A stretch of DNA of 64,000 nucleotides, taken from contig NZ_CP046027.1 in NCBI RefSeq assembly GCF_009671065.1, positions 310,001 through 374,000 on the forward strand, read 5' to 3'. The DNA is from Neisseria brasiliensis (GTDB taxonomy: Bacteria > Pseudomonadota > Gammaproteobacteria > Burkholderiales > Neisseriaceae). The notes under the pieces are model-generated. The model saw only the letters and a list, made by a program, of their open reading frames with translations. It was not told where the DNA came from and did no database searches. A program made the translations under genes and the position numbers. The number at the start of each line of letters is the position of its first letter. Position 1 is the first letter of the stretch. This document shows, piece after piece, positions 52,228 through 60,915 of the stretch.

Positions 52228-53034
52228 TCAATCTTTATAAGCCCAATGGTTCACCGGCCCGTGACCTGCGCCGATGTTCAGCGGTTGGCTGATGGCGGCG
52301 GTGATGTAGTCTTTGGCGGTTTGCACGGCTTCTTCTACGGCAAAACCTTTGGCCAATTCGGCGGTAATACAGGCAGAGAAGGTACAACCGGTGCCGTGGG
52401 TGTGCGGCGTTGGGAAACGCAGGCTTTCCATTTCCACCACATCATTCGGTGTAAACAGCCAATCGGTGCAGACTTCGCTTTGGCTGTTGTCCAGATGGCC
52501 GCCTTTAATCACCACATGCTTCACGCCCGCTTCTTGCAGCAGCCGCGCGGCGCGTTCGGCATCTTGGCGGTTGTCGATTTTCACGCCGGTCAAGGCTTCG
52601 GCTTCGGGCAGGTTGGGCGTAAGCACATCGGTGCGCGGCAACAAATGTTTTTTCATTGCTTCCACTGCCGAATTGTGCAGCAAAGAAGCGCCGCCTTTGG
52701 CAATCATCACCGGATCGAGCACCATCTGGCCGAAACGGCAACTTTGCAGATTATCCGCCACACATTCGATGATTTCCGCCGTGCCGAGCATACCGAGCTT
52801 GAACGCGCGGATGTCGAAATCGTCGGCCACCGCTTTGATTTGCGCGGTGATGATGTCGGTCGGCACGAAATGCACGCCGTGTACGCCCAAGGTATTTTGT
52901 GCCGTTACCGCGGTCAGCACACTGGTGCCAAATACGCCGCGCATTTGAAAGGTTTTCAAATCGGCCTGAATGCCCGCGCCGCCGCCCGAATCGGAACCGG
53001 CGATGGTTAAACTTTGTACGAATGTTTCTGCCAT
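52228..53034 (-). CDS. thiD: Hydroxymethylpyrimidine kinase / HMP-P kinase
   Basis: Phosphorylates HMP and HMP-P for thiamine synthesis or salvage. 268 aa. Signatures: TIAGSDSGGGAGIQADLKTF, DPVMIAKGGASLL, and THGTGCTFSACITAELAKG (anion hole and catalytic Asp-like region). Downstream of thiM, 86 bp with DUS between, thus under the TPP riboswitch. Confidence 0.96.
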   Translation of the reverse strand: MAETFVQSLTIAGSDSGGGAGIQADLKTFQMRGVFGTSVLTAVTAQNTLGVHGVHFVPTDIITAQIKAVADDFDIRAFKLGMLGTAEIIECVADNLQSCRFGQMVLDPVMIAKGGASLLHNSAVEAMKKHLLPRTDVLTPNLPEAEALTGVKIDNRQDAERAARLLQEAGVKHVVIKGGHLDNSQSEVCTDWLFTPNDVVEMESLRFPTPHTHGTGCTFSACITAELAKGFAVEEAVQTAKDYITAAISQPLNIGAGHGPVNHWAYKD

Positions 53035-53120
53035 TTTTATTCTCCTTAAATCGTTCAGACGGCCTTATTAAACATGCCGTCTGAAAAATTGTTTCAAAAT
53101 ATAATCATGCGTTTGTCTGT

Positions 53121-53918
53121 TCAGACGGCCTCAACACGCGCTTTGTCGGCCAAATCTTGCGCGCTCGTTATGGCTAAGCTGTCGATTAGCTTCACGCCAA
53201 ACGTGCCGCTTTGGCGTTCATCCAAACCCTGTGCGGCGGCTTCTCCGGCAACGGCGTAAAAGGTGCAAGCGGCTGTGACCGCAGCCAAATCATCGCCCTG
53301 CTCCGTTGCCAAAAATGCCGCAATCACAGCACCGAGCAAGCAGCCTGATGCGGTAATCTTCGGAAACAGCGGCGTGTTGTTGTTCACGGCAAATGTCGAT
53401 TGGCCGTCTGAAACATAATCCGTCTCGCCGCTTACCGCCACAATACATTGATATTTCTGCGCCACCGCTGCCGCAATCTGCGCCGCGTTGACCGCACCTT
53501 GCCCCGCATCCACACCTTTGCCCTGCCATGCTTCTCCGGCAATAAAACCAATTTCCGCCGCATTGCCCCGTATCGCTGCAAACTTAATTTTTTCAAGCAA
53601 ACGCGCCACGGTTTCACGGCGCAACGGCGTCGCGGCCACGCCCACAGGGTCAAGCACCACCGGAATGCCACGCGCATTGGCCGCTTTTCCGGCGGCAAAC
53701 ATCGCCGCGATGGTGGATTGTTCCAATGTGCCGATGTTAATCAGCAAAGCATCGCAAATCGCCGCCATATCCGCCATTTCATCAGGCTCGTTGGCCATAA
53801 TCGGCGAAGCCCCCGCCGCCAGCAAACCGTTGGCGGTGAAATGCGCGGCCACGGTATTGGTGATGCTGTGCACCAAAGGATTGCGCGCGCGCATGTGGTC
53901 AAGATAGGCAAAATTCAT
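53121..53918 (-). CDS. thiM: Hydroxyethylthiazole kinase
   Basis: Salvages the thiazole half of thiamine. 265 aa. Seen: NPLVHSITNTVAAHFTANGLLAAGASPIMA, ALLINIGTL, DPVGVAATPLR, and the ATP-site ITASGCLLGAVIAAF with the conserved Cys. First gene after the TPP riboswitch. thiM plus thiD, without thiC/G here, points to salvage in this unit. Confidence 0.96.
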   Translation of the reverse strand: MNFAYLDHMRARNPLVHSITNTVAAHFTANGLLAAGASPIMANEPDEMADMAAICDALLINIGTLEQSTIAAMFAAGKAANARGIPVVLDPVGVAATPLRRETVARLLEKIKFAAIRGNAAEIGFIAGEAWQGKGVDAGQGAVNAAQIAAAVAQKYQCIVAVSGETDYVSDGQSTFAVNNNTPLFPKITASGCLLGAVIAAFLATEQGDDLAAVTAACTFYAVAGEAAAQGLDERQSGTFGVKLIDSLAITSAQDLADKARVEAV

Positions 53919-53988
53919 GATGGTTTCCTTAACAATCGTTCAGACGGCCTTGAACTTAACGAGGCCATCTGAAACTTTATCCAGACTG

Positions 53989-54022
53989 AAAAAAGCACAA
54001 CCCGCCGATGCGCGGGTTGTGC
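53989..54022 (-). terminator. Riboswitch-linked terminator of thiM
   Basis: Minus strand GCACAACCCGC-GCATCG-GCGGGTTGTGC then T6: an 11-bp GC-rich stem between the TPP aptamer and thiM. It is the likely expression platform (stop when TPP is bound). Confidence 0.88.
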
Positions 54023-54039
54023 CTTCATAGCAATCAATG

Positions 54040-54123
54040 CTTGTGATGAGTTTCCTACGCCAGTGCAAACTGTATCAGGTTCACGGGTATATTCTCAGCA
54101 GCATTGCAACCGCACCCCGACTC
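54040..54123 (-). promoter_or_regulatory. TPP riboswitch (THI element)
   Basis: On the minus strand: CGGGGTGC, GCTGAGAATATACCC, GTGAACCTGATACAG and GCGTAGGAAAC, the conserved core of the TPP aptamer in order. Located 120 bp before thiM with a terminator in between. Expected to shut thiM-thiD when thiamine pyrophosphate is high. Confidence 0.95.
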
Positions 54124-54144
54124 TAATCAATAAAATACCCGGCT

Positions 54145-54174
54145 ATATTAGCTTAGATTATCGTGCCATGGCAA
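54145..54174 (-). promoter_or_regulatory. Candidate promoter of thiM-thiD
   Basis: Minus strand TTGCCA, 18 bases, TAATAT; transcript would start shortly before the aptamer. The remaining sequence to the IS (54175-54296) is AT-rich with no feature seen. Confidence 0.45.
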
Positions 54175-54296
54175 TGTTTGGTGCATGGCGGATCAGTACG
54201 GTTATTTTCAACATAAACCTCACTTATTTGATCAGCCTTTATCGATTTTAGTTAAATAAACATCCATTATGTTAGCAAACGTTAAAATTTATATTG

Positions 54297-55041
54297 GGGG
54301 CTTAGGAAGCAAAAATATTAAATTGGGTTATTTCGAAGCATCTTCATTAATATTTTACCTAAATCTTCATGCCGGTGGTTAAACCTAAACTCCGTTTCTT
54401 TAAGATGCAGATAAAACATCTCTTTGGAAATACCATGAAATTTAGCCAAACGCCCCTTAGCATAACTCCAAAAAGATTCAATACCATTGATATGTTGCTT
54501 TCCTCGAGCAAACTCATTGGAACCATGATGGACACGGTAATGCTTCTCATAGCCCATATCGACAAGACCGTCATATGCTTTCCAGCCGTCAGTATTGATT
54601 TCACTGTCAGCAGATATGTGACCACGTATGACCTTGATTAGTGAGGCTTTCGAAGCGTCGGGAACGATTTCCGTATAGACCACGCCATTGCGTTTCAGTA
54701 TGCCAAATACGATGGTTTTACCTGACGCTCCGCGACCGCGCTTACCCCTGATACGTCGCGCACCAAAGTAAGATTCATCTAATTCGACCACACCGGACAG
54801 TGGTGAGCTTTGTTCGCACAGAGCAGCAATCCTGTGTCTGATTTTCAGGAAAATAGGATTGATACTGCGTACACTAATGCCGGTCATTTTAGCAGTATCG
54901 GAAGCGGTCAAATCAAGAGCGAAACAGCGGATTATTTCTCTAAACTTTTGCTCTGAAATTTTGCTGAACTTTTGATACTTATTTTTTAGTTTCATATTAG
55001 GAGCTTATCAGGTTTTTTGATGATTTTGCTTCCTAAGCCCC
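54297..55041 (-). mobile_element. IS1016-like element (IS1595 family), copy 3
   Basis: 745 bp, same ends as the other two copies. The flanking 7-mers differ (TATATTG left, TATCTTA right), so there is no target duplication. This fits deletion or recombination after insertion. The right flank is the inside of hemO. Differs from copy 2 by at least one silent base (CTTTAAG for CTTTGAG). Confidence 0.92.
54318..54995 (-). CDS. IS1595-family transposase (IS1016 group)
   Basis: 225 aa, protein the same as in copies 1 and 2; appears intact. Confidence 0.93.
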   Translation of the reverse strand: MKLKNKYQKFSKISEQKFREIIRCFALDLTASDTAKMTGISVRSINPIFLKIRHRIAALCEQSSPLSGVVELDESYFGARRIRGKRGRGASGKTIVFGILKRNGVVYTEIVPDASKASLIKVIRGHISADSEINTDGWKAYDGLVDMGYEKHYRVHHGSNEFARGKQHINGIESFWSYAKGRLAKFHGISKEMFYLHLKETEFRFNHRHEDLGKILMKMLRNNPI

Positions 55042-55457
55042 TATCTTATATGGCACGCCACGATGCAGTGATGCAAGATTTGCAAGATTTGGGGGAGCAA
55101 CCTGATACCTATAACAAAGCCCTACCACAGGAAATTGGCAATAAAGCCATCGGCTGGCTCTACTGCGCCGAAGGATCTAACTTAGGTGCAGCCTTTCTGT
55201 TTAAACACGCGCAAAAACTGGATTACAACGGCGAACACGGCGCACGCCATCTGGCACCACACCCCGACGGCCGCGGCAAACACTGGCGCGAATTTGTCGA
55301 GCATTTAAATGCGCTGCCTTTGTCACCAGAAGCAGAAGCAGAAGCCATTCAAGGTGCCAAAGAAGCATTTGAGTTTTATAAAACCGTTTTGCGCAAAACC
55401 TTTGGCTTACCCGAAGGCGCAGAAGCACCGGCAGGTTTCCAACCACACCGTCATTAA
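55042..55457 (+). pseudogene. hemO: Heme oxygenase, 5' part removed by IS1016
   Basis: The remaining 138 codons (LSYMARHDAVMQDLQDLG...GFQPHRH) match the C-terminal two thirds of the neisserial heme oxygenase that frees iron from haem, including GNKAIGWLYCAEGSNLGAAFLF (distal helix) and NGEHGARHLAPHPDGRGKHW. About 70 N-terminal residues with the proximal haem histidine are missing; the missing part is not on the other side of the IS. An in-frame ATG inside the IS end (55020) could start a fusion product but it would lack the haem ligand. Confidence 0.92.
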
Positions 55458-55470
55458 TCAAATTATTGAA

Positions 55471-55506
55471 GTATCAGGCCGTCTGAATATTCAGACGGCC
55501 TGATAC
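55471..55506. terminator. 36-bp perfect DUS palindrome after hemO
   Basis: Both halves (GTATCAGGCCGTCTGAAT and its exact complement) abut with no spacer. Serves as terminator of the former hemO. Confidence 0.8.
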
Positions 55507-55614
55507 TTTTTAAACAGACTCTCAAAGATGCCAACATTGACAAGCCCGATTCGGAAGCGTAGTTTTAAGCCATTGCCACTTGAGGCCGTCTGAAACTTTT
55601 CAAAGGACTATCCC

Positions 55615-57063
55615 ATGCAACTCAACGACCCACACTTATTGAAAAACCTGTGTTACATCAACGGCCAATGGTTACCGGCAAAAAGCGGCCAAACCATACT
55701 CATCACCAATCCGGCTAATGGGAAAATCGTCGGCGAAGTGCCCGACATGGGCGAACAAGAAGCGCGCGAAGCGGTCGATGCCGCCTATGCCGCGTTGCCC
55801 GAATGGTCGGCGCAAACCGCGCAAGAGCGCAGCCGCATTTTGCGCCGCTGGTTTGATTTGATGATGGAACACCAAGACGATTTGGCCATGATTCTGACCA
55901 TGGAACAAGGCAAGCCTTTGGCCGAAGCGAAAGGCGAAATCGCTTACGGCGCGTCGTATATCGAGTGGTTTGCCGAAGAAGCCAAACGCGTTTATGGCGA
56001 CACCATTCCGGCGGTATCCGCCGACCAACGCGTGCAGGTCATCCGCCAACCGGTCGGCGTGTGCGCCGCGATTACGCCTTGGAATTTCCCCAACGCCATG
56101 ATTACGCGCAAAGTCGCGCCCGCGCTGGCCGCCGGCTGCACGTTCGTCATCCGCCCTGCGTCCAAAACGCCGCTTTCTGCGTTAGCGATTATTGAATTGG
56201 CCGAACGCGCAGGTATTCCGAAAGGCGTGTTGAACATCATTACCGGCTCATCGCGCGACATCGGCGGCGTGTTGACGCAAGACACACGCGTGCGCAAATT
56301 CAGCTTTACCGGCTCGACTGAAATCGGCCGCAAACTGATGGCACAATGCGCCGACAGCGTGAAAAAAATCTCGTTGGAATTGGGTGGCAATGCGCCGTTT
56401 ATCGTATTGGATGATGCCGAAATCGACGAAGCAGTCAAAGGCGCGGTAGCGAGCAAATTCCGCAATGCCGGACAAACCTGCGTCTGCGCCAACCGCTTTT
56501 ATGTGCAAGACGGCGTGTATGAAGAATTTGTCGAAAAATTCACCGCCGCCGTGCAAAAACTCACCGTCGGCAACGGCTGGGAAGACGGTACCGACATCGG
56601 CCCGCTGATTGATGAAGAAGCGGTGAAAAAAGTCAAAGAATTCATCGATGATGCACAGCAAAAAGGCGGTAAATTATTGTGGGGCGGCGGTTCAGACGGC
56701 CTGTTTATGCAGCCTGCCGTATTGCGCGATGCCACGCAGGACATGAAGTTTGCCAAAGAAGAAATCTTCGGCCCGCTCGCGCCGGTGTTCCGTTTCAGCC
56801 ACGATGAAGAAGCGATCAAATTCGCCAACGACACCGAATTCGGCTTGGCCGCCTATCTCTACAGTCGCGACATCGGCCGTATCACTCACACCCAAGAAGC
56901 CTTGGAATACGGCATGGTCGCAGTGAATACCGGCGGTTTATCTAACGTAGCTGCGCCGTTTGGCGGCATCAAACAATCGGGCATCGGCCGCGAAGGCTCG
57001 AAATACGGCATGGATGATTATCTGGAAATGAAATACATCGTCACTGCTGGCGTGAGCCGCTAA
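55615..57063 (+). CDS. gabD: Succinate-semialdehyde dehydrogenase (NADP+)
   Basis: 482-aa aldehyde dehydrogenase, GabD type. Catalytic Glu in LELGGNAPFIV, catalytic Cys in RNAGQTCVCANRFYV; NADP loop FTGSTEIGRKLM and PWNFPNAMITRK. Converts succinate semialdehyde to succinate; gabT is not adjacent. A DUS is in the coding region (GGGSDGLFM). A DUS and AAAGGA site precede the start. Confidence 0.95.
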   Translation: MQLNDPHLLKNLCYINGQWLPAKSGQTILITNPANGKIVGEVPDMGEQEAREAVDAAYAALPEWSAQTAQERSRILRRWFDLMMEHQDDLAMILTMEQGKPLAEAKGEIAYGASYIEWFAEEAKRVYGDTIPAVSADQRVQVIRQPVGVCAAITPWNFPNAMITRKVAPALAAGCTFVIRPASKTPLSALAIIELAERAGIPKGVLNIITGSSRDIGGVLTQDTRVRKFSFTGSTEIGRKLMAQCADSVKKISLELGGNAPFIVLDDAEIDEAVKGAVASKFRNAGQTCVCANRFYVQDGVYEEFVEKFTAAVQKLTVGNGWEDGTDIGPLIDEEAVKKVKEFIDDAQQKGGKLLWGGGSDGLFMQPAVLRDATQDMKFAKEEIFGPLAPVFRFSHDEEAIKFANDTEFGLAAYLYSRDIGRITHTQEALEYGMVAVNTGGLSNVAAPFGGIKQSGIGREGSKYGMDDYLEMKYIVTAGVSR

Positions 57064-57082
57064 ATATAAACAATCTATTTTT

Positions 57083-57119
57083 AAGGCCGTCTGAAAACCC
57101 AGGTTTCAGACGGCCTTTT
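57083..57119. terminator. DUS hairpin after gabD
   Basis: AAGGCCGTCTGAAAACC and GGTTTCAGACGGCCTTTTG. Confidence 0.82.
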
Positions 57120-57308
57120 GTTATCCAATCAAGCGATTGATTCTACTATATTTATTTCCTATGAAATGATTCCACATAAAGTATTGATAAAAAATAATAT
57201 AATTTATTTGTTATATAAAGAAATATATGCTAAAAATAAATTACCATGACAAACTTGTTTTGAATCATGGATTAAGCGATTAAAACCATAACAAAAAAGG
57301 AGAAAATC

Positions 57309-58229
57309 ATGCGGAACCTTACCCTATTTTTGCTGATTTCCGGTATCGGCTTAACGGCCTGCAGCCCAAACAACACCAGCCAAACCGAGCAAGCGAAGCC
57401 AATCGAACCAGCGGCTTCTGCCGTGGCTACCGCGCCCGAAGCTGTCAAAGCTTCCGCACCCGCTGCACCGGCCAAAACCGAAACCATCAAAGTGACCTTG
57501 GTTGATGTCAAAACCATTCCGGAAGGCGCTGAAGGCGATGCCATTCGCGATGGTTTGGATATTGCCACCCGCACCGCTCTGCGCGTTCCCGACCACGTCG
57601 GCAACCACTTAAACTGCACCAGTTGCCACTTGGGCAACGGCTCTACGCCTTACGCCGCACCGTGGAACGGCGTACCGGCCTTGTTCCCACTATACCGCGC
57701 ACGCAGCGGCAAAGTGGACACCATCGAAGAGCGCATCAATGGCTGCTTTATGCGCTCGATGAACGGCAAACCTTTGGCAGACGACAGCACCGAAATGCGC
57801 AATCTGATTGCCTACATGACTTGGCTTTCTAAAGACATCCCGCCCGGACACAGCCCCGAAGGCCGCGGCTTTGTTGAAATCGATAAAAATTTGGTGCCAA
57901 ACCGTGTCAACGGTAAAGCCATTTTTGAACAAAAATGCGTGGTTTGTCACGGCGAACAAGGCGAAGGCATGTTGCAGCCGGGTAACAGCGGCTATATCTA
58001 CCCTGCCGTTGCCGGTAAAAATTCCTTCAACGACGGCGCCGGCATGGCGCGCACATACACTGCCGCCGCGTTTATCAAAGGCAATATGCCGTTTGGCCAA
58101 CCCAACAGCCTGACCGACCAAGAAGCGGTTGACGTAGCCGATTTCATGAGCCACATGGATCGACCGGTGTTTGCCCACAAACACAAAGACTGGCCAAAAG
58201 GCGATGCGCCAAAAGATGTACGCCGTTGA
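57309..58229 (+). CDS. tsdA: Dihaem thiosulfate dehydrogenase TsdA, lipoprotein form
   Basis: 306 aa. Lipobox LTAC with Cys18, then an Ala/Pro/Glu linker to about residue 60. Haem 1 C103-x-x-C106-H107 (CTSCH); the cysteine that ligates haem 1 in TsdA is C146 in RINGCFMRSMNG; haem 2 C210-x-x-C213-H214. TsdA joins two thiosulfates to tetrathionate or runs in reverse as an electron acceptor. The lipid anchor suggests an envelope-bound form. The 245-bp AT-rich gap before it has no recognisable FNR box. Confidence 0.85.
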   Translation: MRNLTLFLLISGIGLTACSPNNTSQTEQAKPIEPAASAVATAPEAVKASAPAAPAKTETIKVTLVDVKTIPEGAEGDAIRDGLDIATRTALRVPDHVGNHLNCTSCHLGNGSTPYAAPWNGVPALFPLYRARSGKVDTIEERINGCFMRSMNGKPLADDSTEMRNLIAYMTWLSKDIPPGHSPEGRGFVEIDKNLVPNRVNGKAIFEQKCVVCHGEQGEGMLQPGNSGYIYPAVAGKNSFNDGAGMARTYTAAAFIKGNMPFGQPNSLTDQEAVDVADFMSHMDRPVFAHKHKDWPKGDAPKDVRR

Positions 58230-58335
58230 TTGGATGTTGAAACAAGATTGAACACTTGTCAGCATCTCGGATATCAGCATAGCTTAAAGCCCACTCACAG
58301 CCATATGCCAAATCCGAAAGATGTATCAAGCTTTC

Positions 58336-58368
58336 AGGCCGTCTGAAAATCCAGTTTTCAGACGGCCT
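58336..58368. terminator. DUS hairpin after tsdA
   Basis: CAGGCCGTCTGAAAATC and GTTTTCAGACGGCCT, about 100 bp after the tsdA stop. Confidence 0.7.
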
Positions 58369-58383
58369 CTGCGTATTCAAGCA

Positions 58384-58412
58384 TTGAATCTTTAAGCGTT
58401 TTTTTGTACAAT
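58384..58412 (+). promoter_or_regulatory. Sigma-70 promoter of prfC
   Basis: TTGAAT, exactly 17 bases, TACAAT, 65 bp before prfC. Confidence 0.65.
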
Positions 58413-58476
58413 TGCGCGTCTTTTATTATTCAACAGGCCGTCTGAAGCACGGCCTGAAATTTTTAGAAAAATCATT

Positions 58477-60075
58477 ATGTCGAATATCCCCGAACAAGTG
58501 CGCCACCGCCGCACTTTTGCCATCATTTCCCACCCCGATGCGGGTAAAACCACGCTAACCGAAAAGCTGTTGTTGTTCTCAGGTGCGATTCAAAGCGCCG
58601 GTACAGTGAAAGGCAAGAAAACCGGCAAATTCGCCACCTCCGACTGGATGGACATCGAAAAACAACGCGGCATTTCCGTGGCCTCATCGGTGATGCAGTT
58701 CGACTACAACGACCACACCGTCAACCTGCTCGACACCCCAGGCCACCAAGACTTCTCGGAAGATACCTACCGCGTATTGACCGCGGTTGACAGTGCCTTG
58801 ATGGTAATTGATGCCGCCAAAGGCGTGGAAGCACAAACGATTAAACTCTTAAACGTCTGCCGCCTGCGCAACACGCCGATTGTCACGTTTATGAACAAAT
58901 ACGACCGTGAAGTGCGCGATTCGTTGGAATTGCTCGACGAGGTGGAAAACATCTTAAAAATTCGCTGTGCACCCGTGACTTGGCCGATCGGCATGGGCAA
59001 AAACTTCAAAGGCGTGTATCACATTCTGAATGACGAAGTGTATCTGTTCGAAGCCGGCGGCGAGCGTTTGCCGCACGAATTCGACGTGATTAAAGGCATC
59101 GACAACCCTGAGCTGGAAAGCCGTTTTCCTTTGGAAATCCAACAGTTGCGCGATGAAATCGAATTGGTGCAAGCCGCGTCTAACGAGTTTGATTTGGAAG
59201 AATTTTTGGCGGGCGAACTCACGCCGGTATTCTTCGGCTCGGCGATCAACAATTTCGGCATCCAAGAAATCTTAAATTCCTTAATCGACTGGGCGCCCGC
59301 ACCGCAAGGCCGCGATGCCACCGTGCGCGTGGTTGAACCGACCGAAGAAAAATTCTCCGGTTTCGTGTTTAAAATTCAAGCCAATATGGACCCGAAACAC
59401 CGCGACCGTATCGCCTTTTTGCGCGTATGCTCCGGCAAATTCGAGCGCGGCATGAAGATGAAACACCTGCGCATCAACCGCGACATCGCCGCCTCCAGCG
59501 TGGTGACGTTTATGTCGCACGACCGCGAATTGGTCGAAGAAGCCTACGCCGGCGACATCATCGGTATCCCGAACCACGGCAATATCCAAATCGGCGACAG
59601 CTTTTCCGAAGGCGAGCAGCTGGCGTTTACCGGCATTCCGTTTTTCGCGCCGGAATTGTTCCGCAGCGTACGCATTAAAAACCCGCTTAAAATCAAGCAA
59701 CTGCAAAAAGGCTTGCAGCAGCTTGGCGAAGAAGGCGCGGTGCAGGTATTCAAACCGCAATCGGGCGCGGATTTGATTTTGGGTGCAGTCGGCGTGTTGC
59801 AGTTTGAAGTCGTCACCTCACGCTTGGCCGCCGAATACGGCGTAGAAGCCGTGTTCGACAACGCATCGATTTGGTCGGCGCGCTGGGTATCGTGCGACGA
59901 CAAGAAAAAACTGGCCGAATTTGAAAAAGCCAACGCGGGAAACTTGGCCATCGATGCCGGCGGCAACCTCGCCTACCTCGCACCCAACCGCGTGAATCTT
60001 GGCTTGACCCAAGAGCGCTGGCCGGACATTGTGTTCCACGAAACACGCGAACATGCGGTGAATTTGAACGCTTGA
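58477..60075 (+). CDS. prfC: Peptide chain release factor 3
   Basis: GTPase that removes RF1/RF2 after termination. 532 aa, full length. G1 SHPDAGKTTLTEKL (about 18-31), G2 RGISVASSVMQF, G3 DTPGHQDFSEDTYR, G4 NKYDRE; elongation-factor-like domains follow. Own promoter and a DUS hairpin behind. Confidence 0.97.
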   Translation: MSNIPEQVRHRRTFAIISHPDAGKTTLTEKLLLFSGAIQSAGTVKGKKTGKFATSDWMDIEKQRGISVASSVMQFDYNDHTVNLLDTPGHQDFSEDTYRVLTAVDSALMVIDAAKGVEAQTIKLLNVCRLRNTPIVTFMNKYDREVRDSLELLDEVENILKIRCAPVTWPIGMGKNFKGVYHILNDEVYLFEAGGERLPHEFDVIKGIDNPELESRFPLEIQQLRDEIELVQAASNEFDLEEFLAGELTPVFFGSAINNFGIQEILNSLIDWAPAPQGRDATVRVVEPTEEKFSGFVFKIQANMDPKHRDRIAFLRVCSGKFERGMKMKHLRINRDIAASSVVTFMSHDRELVEEAYAGDIIGIPNHGNIQIGDSFSEGEQLAFTGIPFFAPELFRSVRIKNPLKIKQLQKGLQQLGEEGAVQVFKPQSGADLILGAVGVLQFEVVTSRLAAEYGVEAVFDNASIWSARWVSCDDKKKLAEFEKANAGNLAIDAGGNLAYLAPNRVNLGLTQERWPDIVFHETREHAVNLNA

Positions 60076-60091
60076 TGAGATAAATATAAGC

Positions 60092-60126
60092 AAGGCCGTC
60101 TGAAACAAAATGTTTCAGACGGCCTT
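60092..60126. terminator. DUS hairpin between prfC and the TauE/SafE gene
   Basis: CAAGGCCGTCTGAAACA and TGTTTCAGACGGCCTTTTC between convergent genes. Confidence 0.82.
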
Positions 60127-60140
60127 TTCTTGATGCCAAC

Positions 60141-60905
60141 TTACACCCACAAATCCCAAGCAAATTTGCCGATAATCAACACCAGCAAACACATAAAACC
60201 ATAGCGCAGAAACTTGGTGCCGCCGCGTATTACCAACCGCGCGCCAATGATGCCGCCGCACAAATTTGCTATGGCCAACGTAACTGCCCATGCCCACACC
60301 ACGTGACCATGCGGCACAAAAAATGTCAGCGCGGCAAAATTGGTGGTGGTGTTAATGACCTTGCCCGAAGCATTAGCAGTGAGAAAATCATAGCCGTAAA
60401 AACGCACGAAAATAAACGCCAACAGGCTGCCTGTACCCGGCCCGAAAATACCGTCATAAAAACCGATTAATGCGCCAAAAAACAAGCCCCATAAGGTTTC
60501 TTTGCGCGTGAGTTTGGCGGTGCGCTGGATTTGACCTAAATCTTTCTTCAAAAAAGTATAAATACACATCACAATCATGATGACCAGCATAATCGGCTTC
60601 ATGTATTCGGTCGGGAAAAACGCCACCGATTTGGCGCCCAAATACGAAGCGATAAACGCCAACATCGCCGCCGGCAACAGCATTTTCCACGGCACGGGAA
60701 TTTTGCGCACATATTGCCATGTCGCGGTGACTGTACCGGAAAACGATGCCACTTTACCCACACCCAACACGGTCGGCACCGGCGTGCCCGGCAGGATATT
60801 AAACAATCCGAGAATTTGCAGCAGACCGCCGCCTCCGACTGCCGCATCCATCAATCCGGCCAAAAAACCAATAATAATCAAAAAGTAAAACGTCGTTTCC
60901 ATCAA
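60141..60905 (-). CDS. TauE/SafE-family (sulfite exporter) membrane protein
   Basis: 254 aa, about eight helices. N-terminal GFLAGLMDAAVGGGGLLQ and internal GFYDGIFGPGTGSLLAF are the duplicated family motif (YfcA type). Transport of sulfite, sulfonates or other small organic anions has been shown for some members; the substrate here is unknown. Its 5' side is the IS1106-like element 10 bp upstream, so its natural promoter region may be displaced. Confidence 0.87.
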   Translation of the reverse strand: MMETTFYFLIIIGFLAGLMDAAVGGGGLLQILGLFNILPGTPVPTVLGVGKVASFSGTVTATWQYVRKIPVPWKMLLPAAMLAFIASYLGAKSVAFFPTEYMKPIMLVIMIVMCIYTFLKKDLGQIQRTAKLTRKETLWGLFFGALIGFYDGIFGPGTGSLLAFIFVRFYGYDFLTANASGKVINTTTNFAALTFFVPHGHVVWAWAVTLAIANLCGGIIGARLVIRGGTKFLRYGFMCLLVLIIGKFAWDLWV

Positions 60906-60915
60906 CAGGCAGTCT

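Noticed and set aside
52246..53010. 254-codon plus-strand frame across thiD
   Set aside because: Antisense shadow; thiD is complete with all motifs.
54158..54214. 18-codon minus-strand ORF with a GAGG ribosome-like site upstream of the TPP riboswitch
   Set aside because: Too short, overlaps the proposed promoter, and no similarity can be seen; kept out of the annotation.
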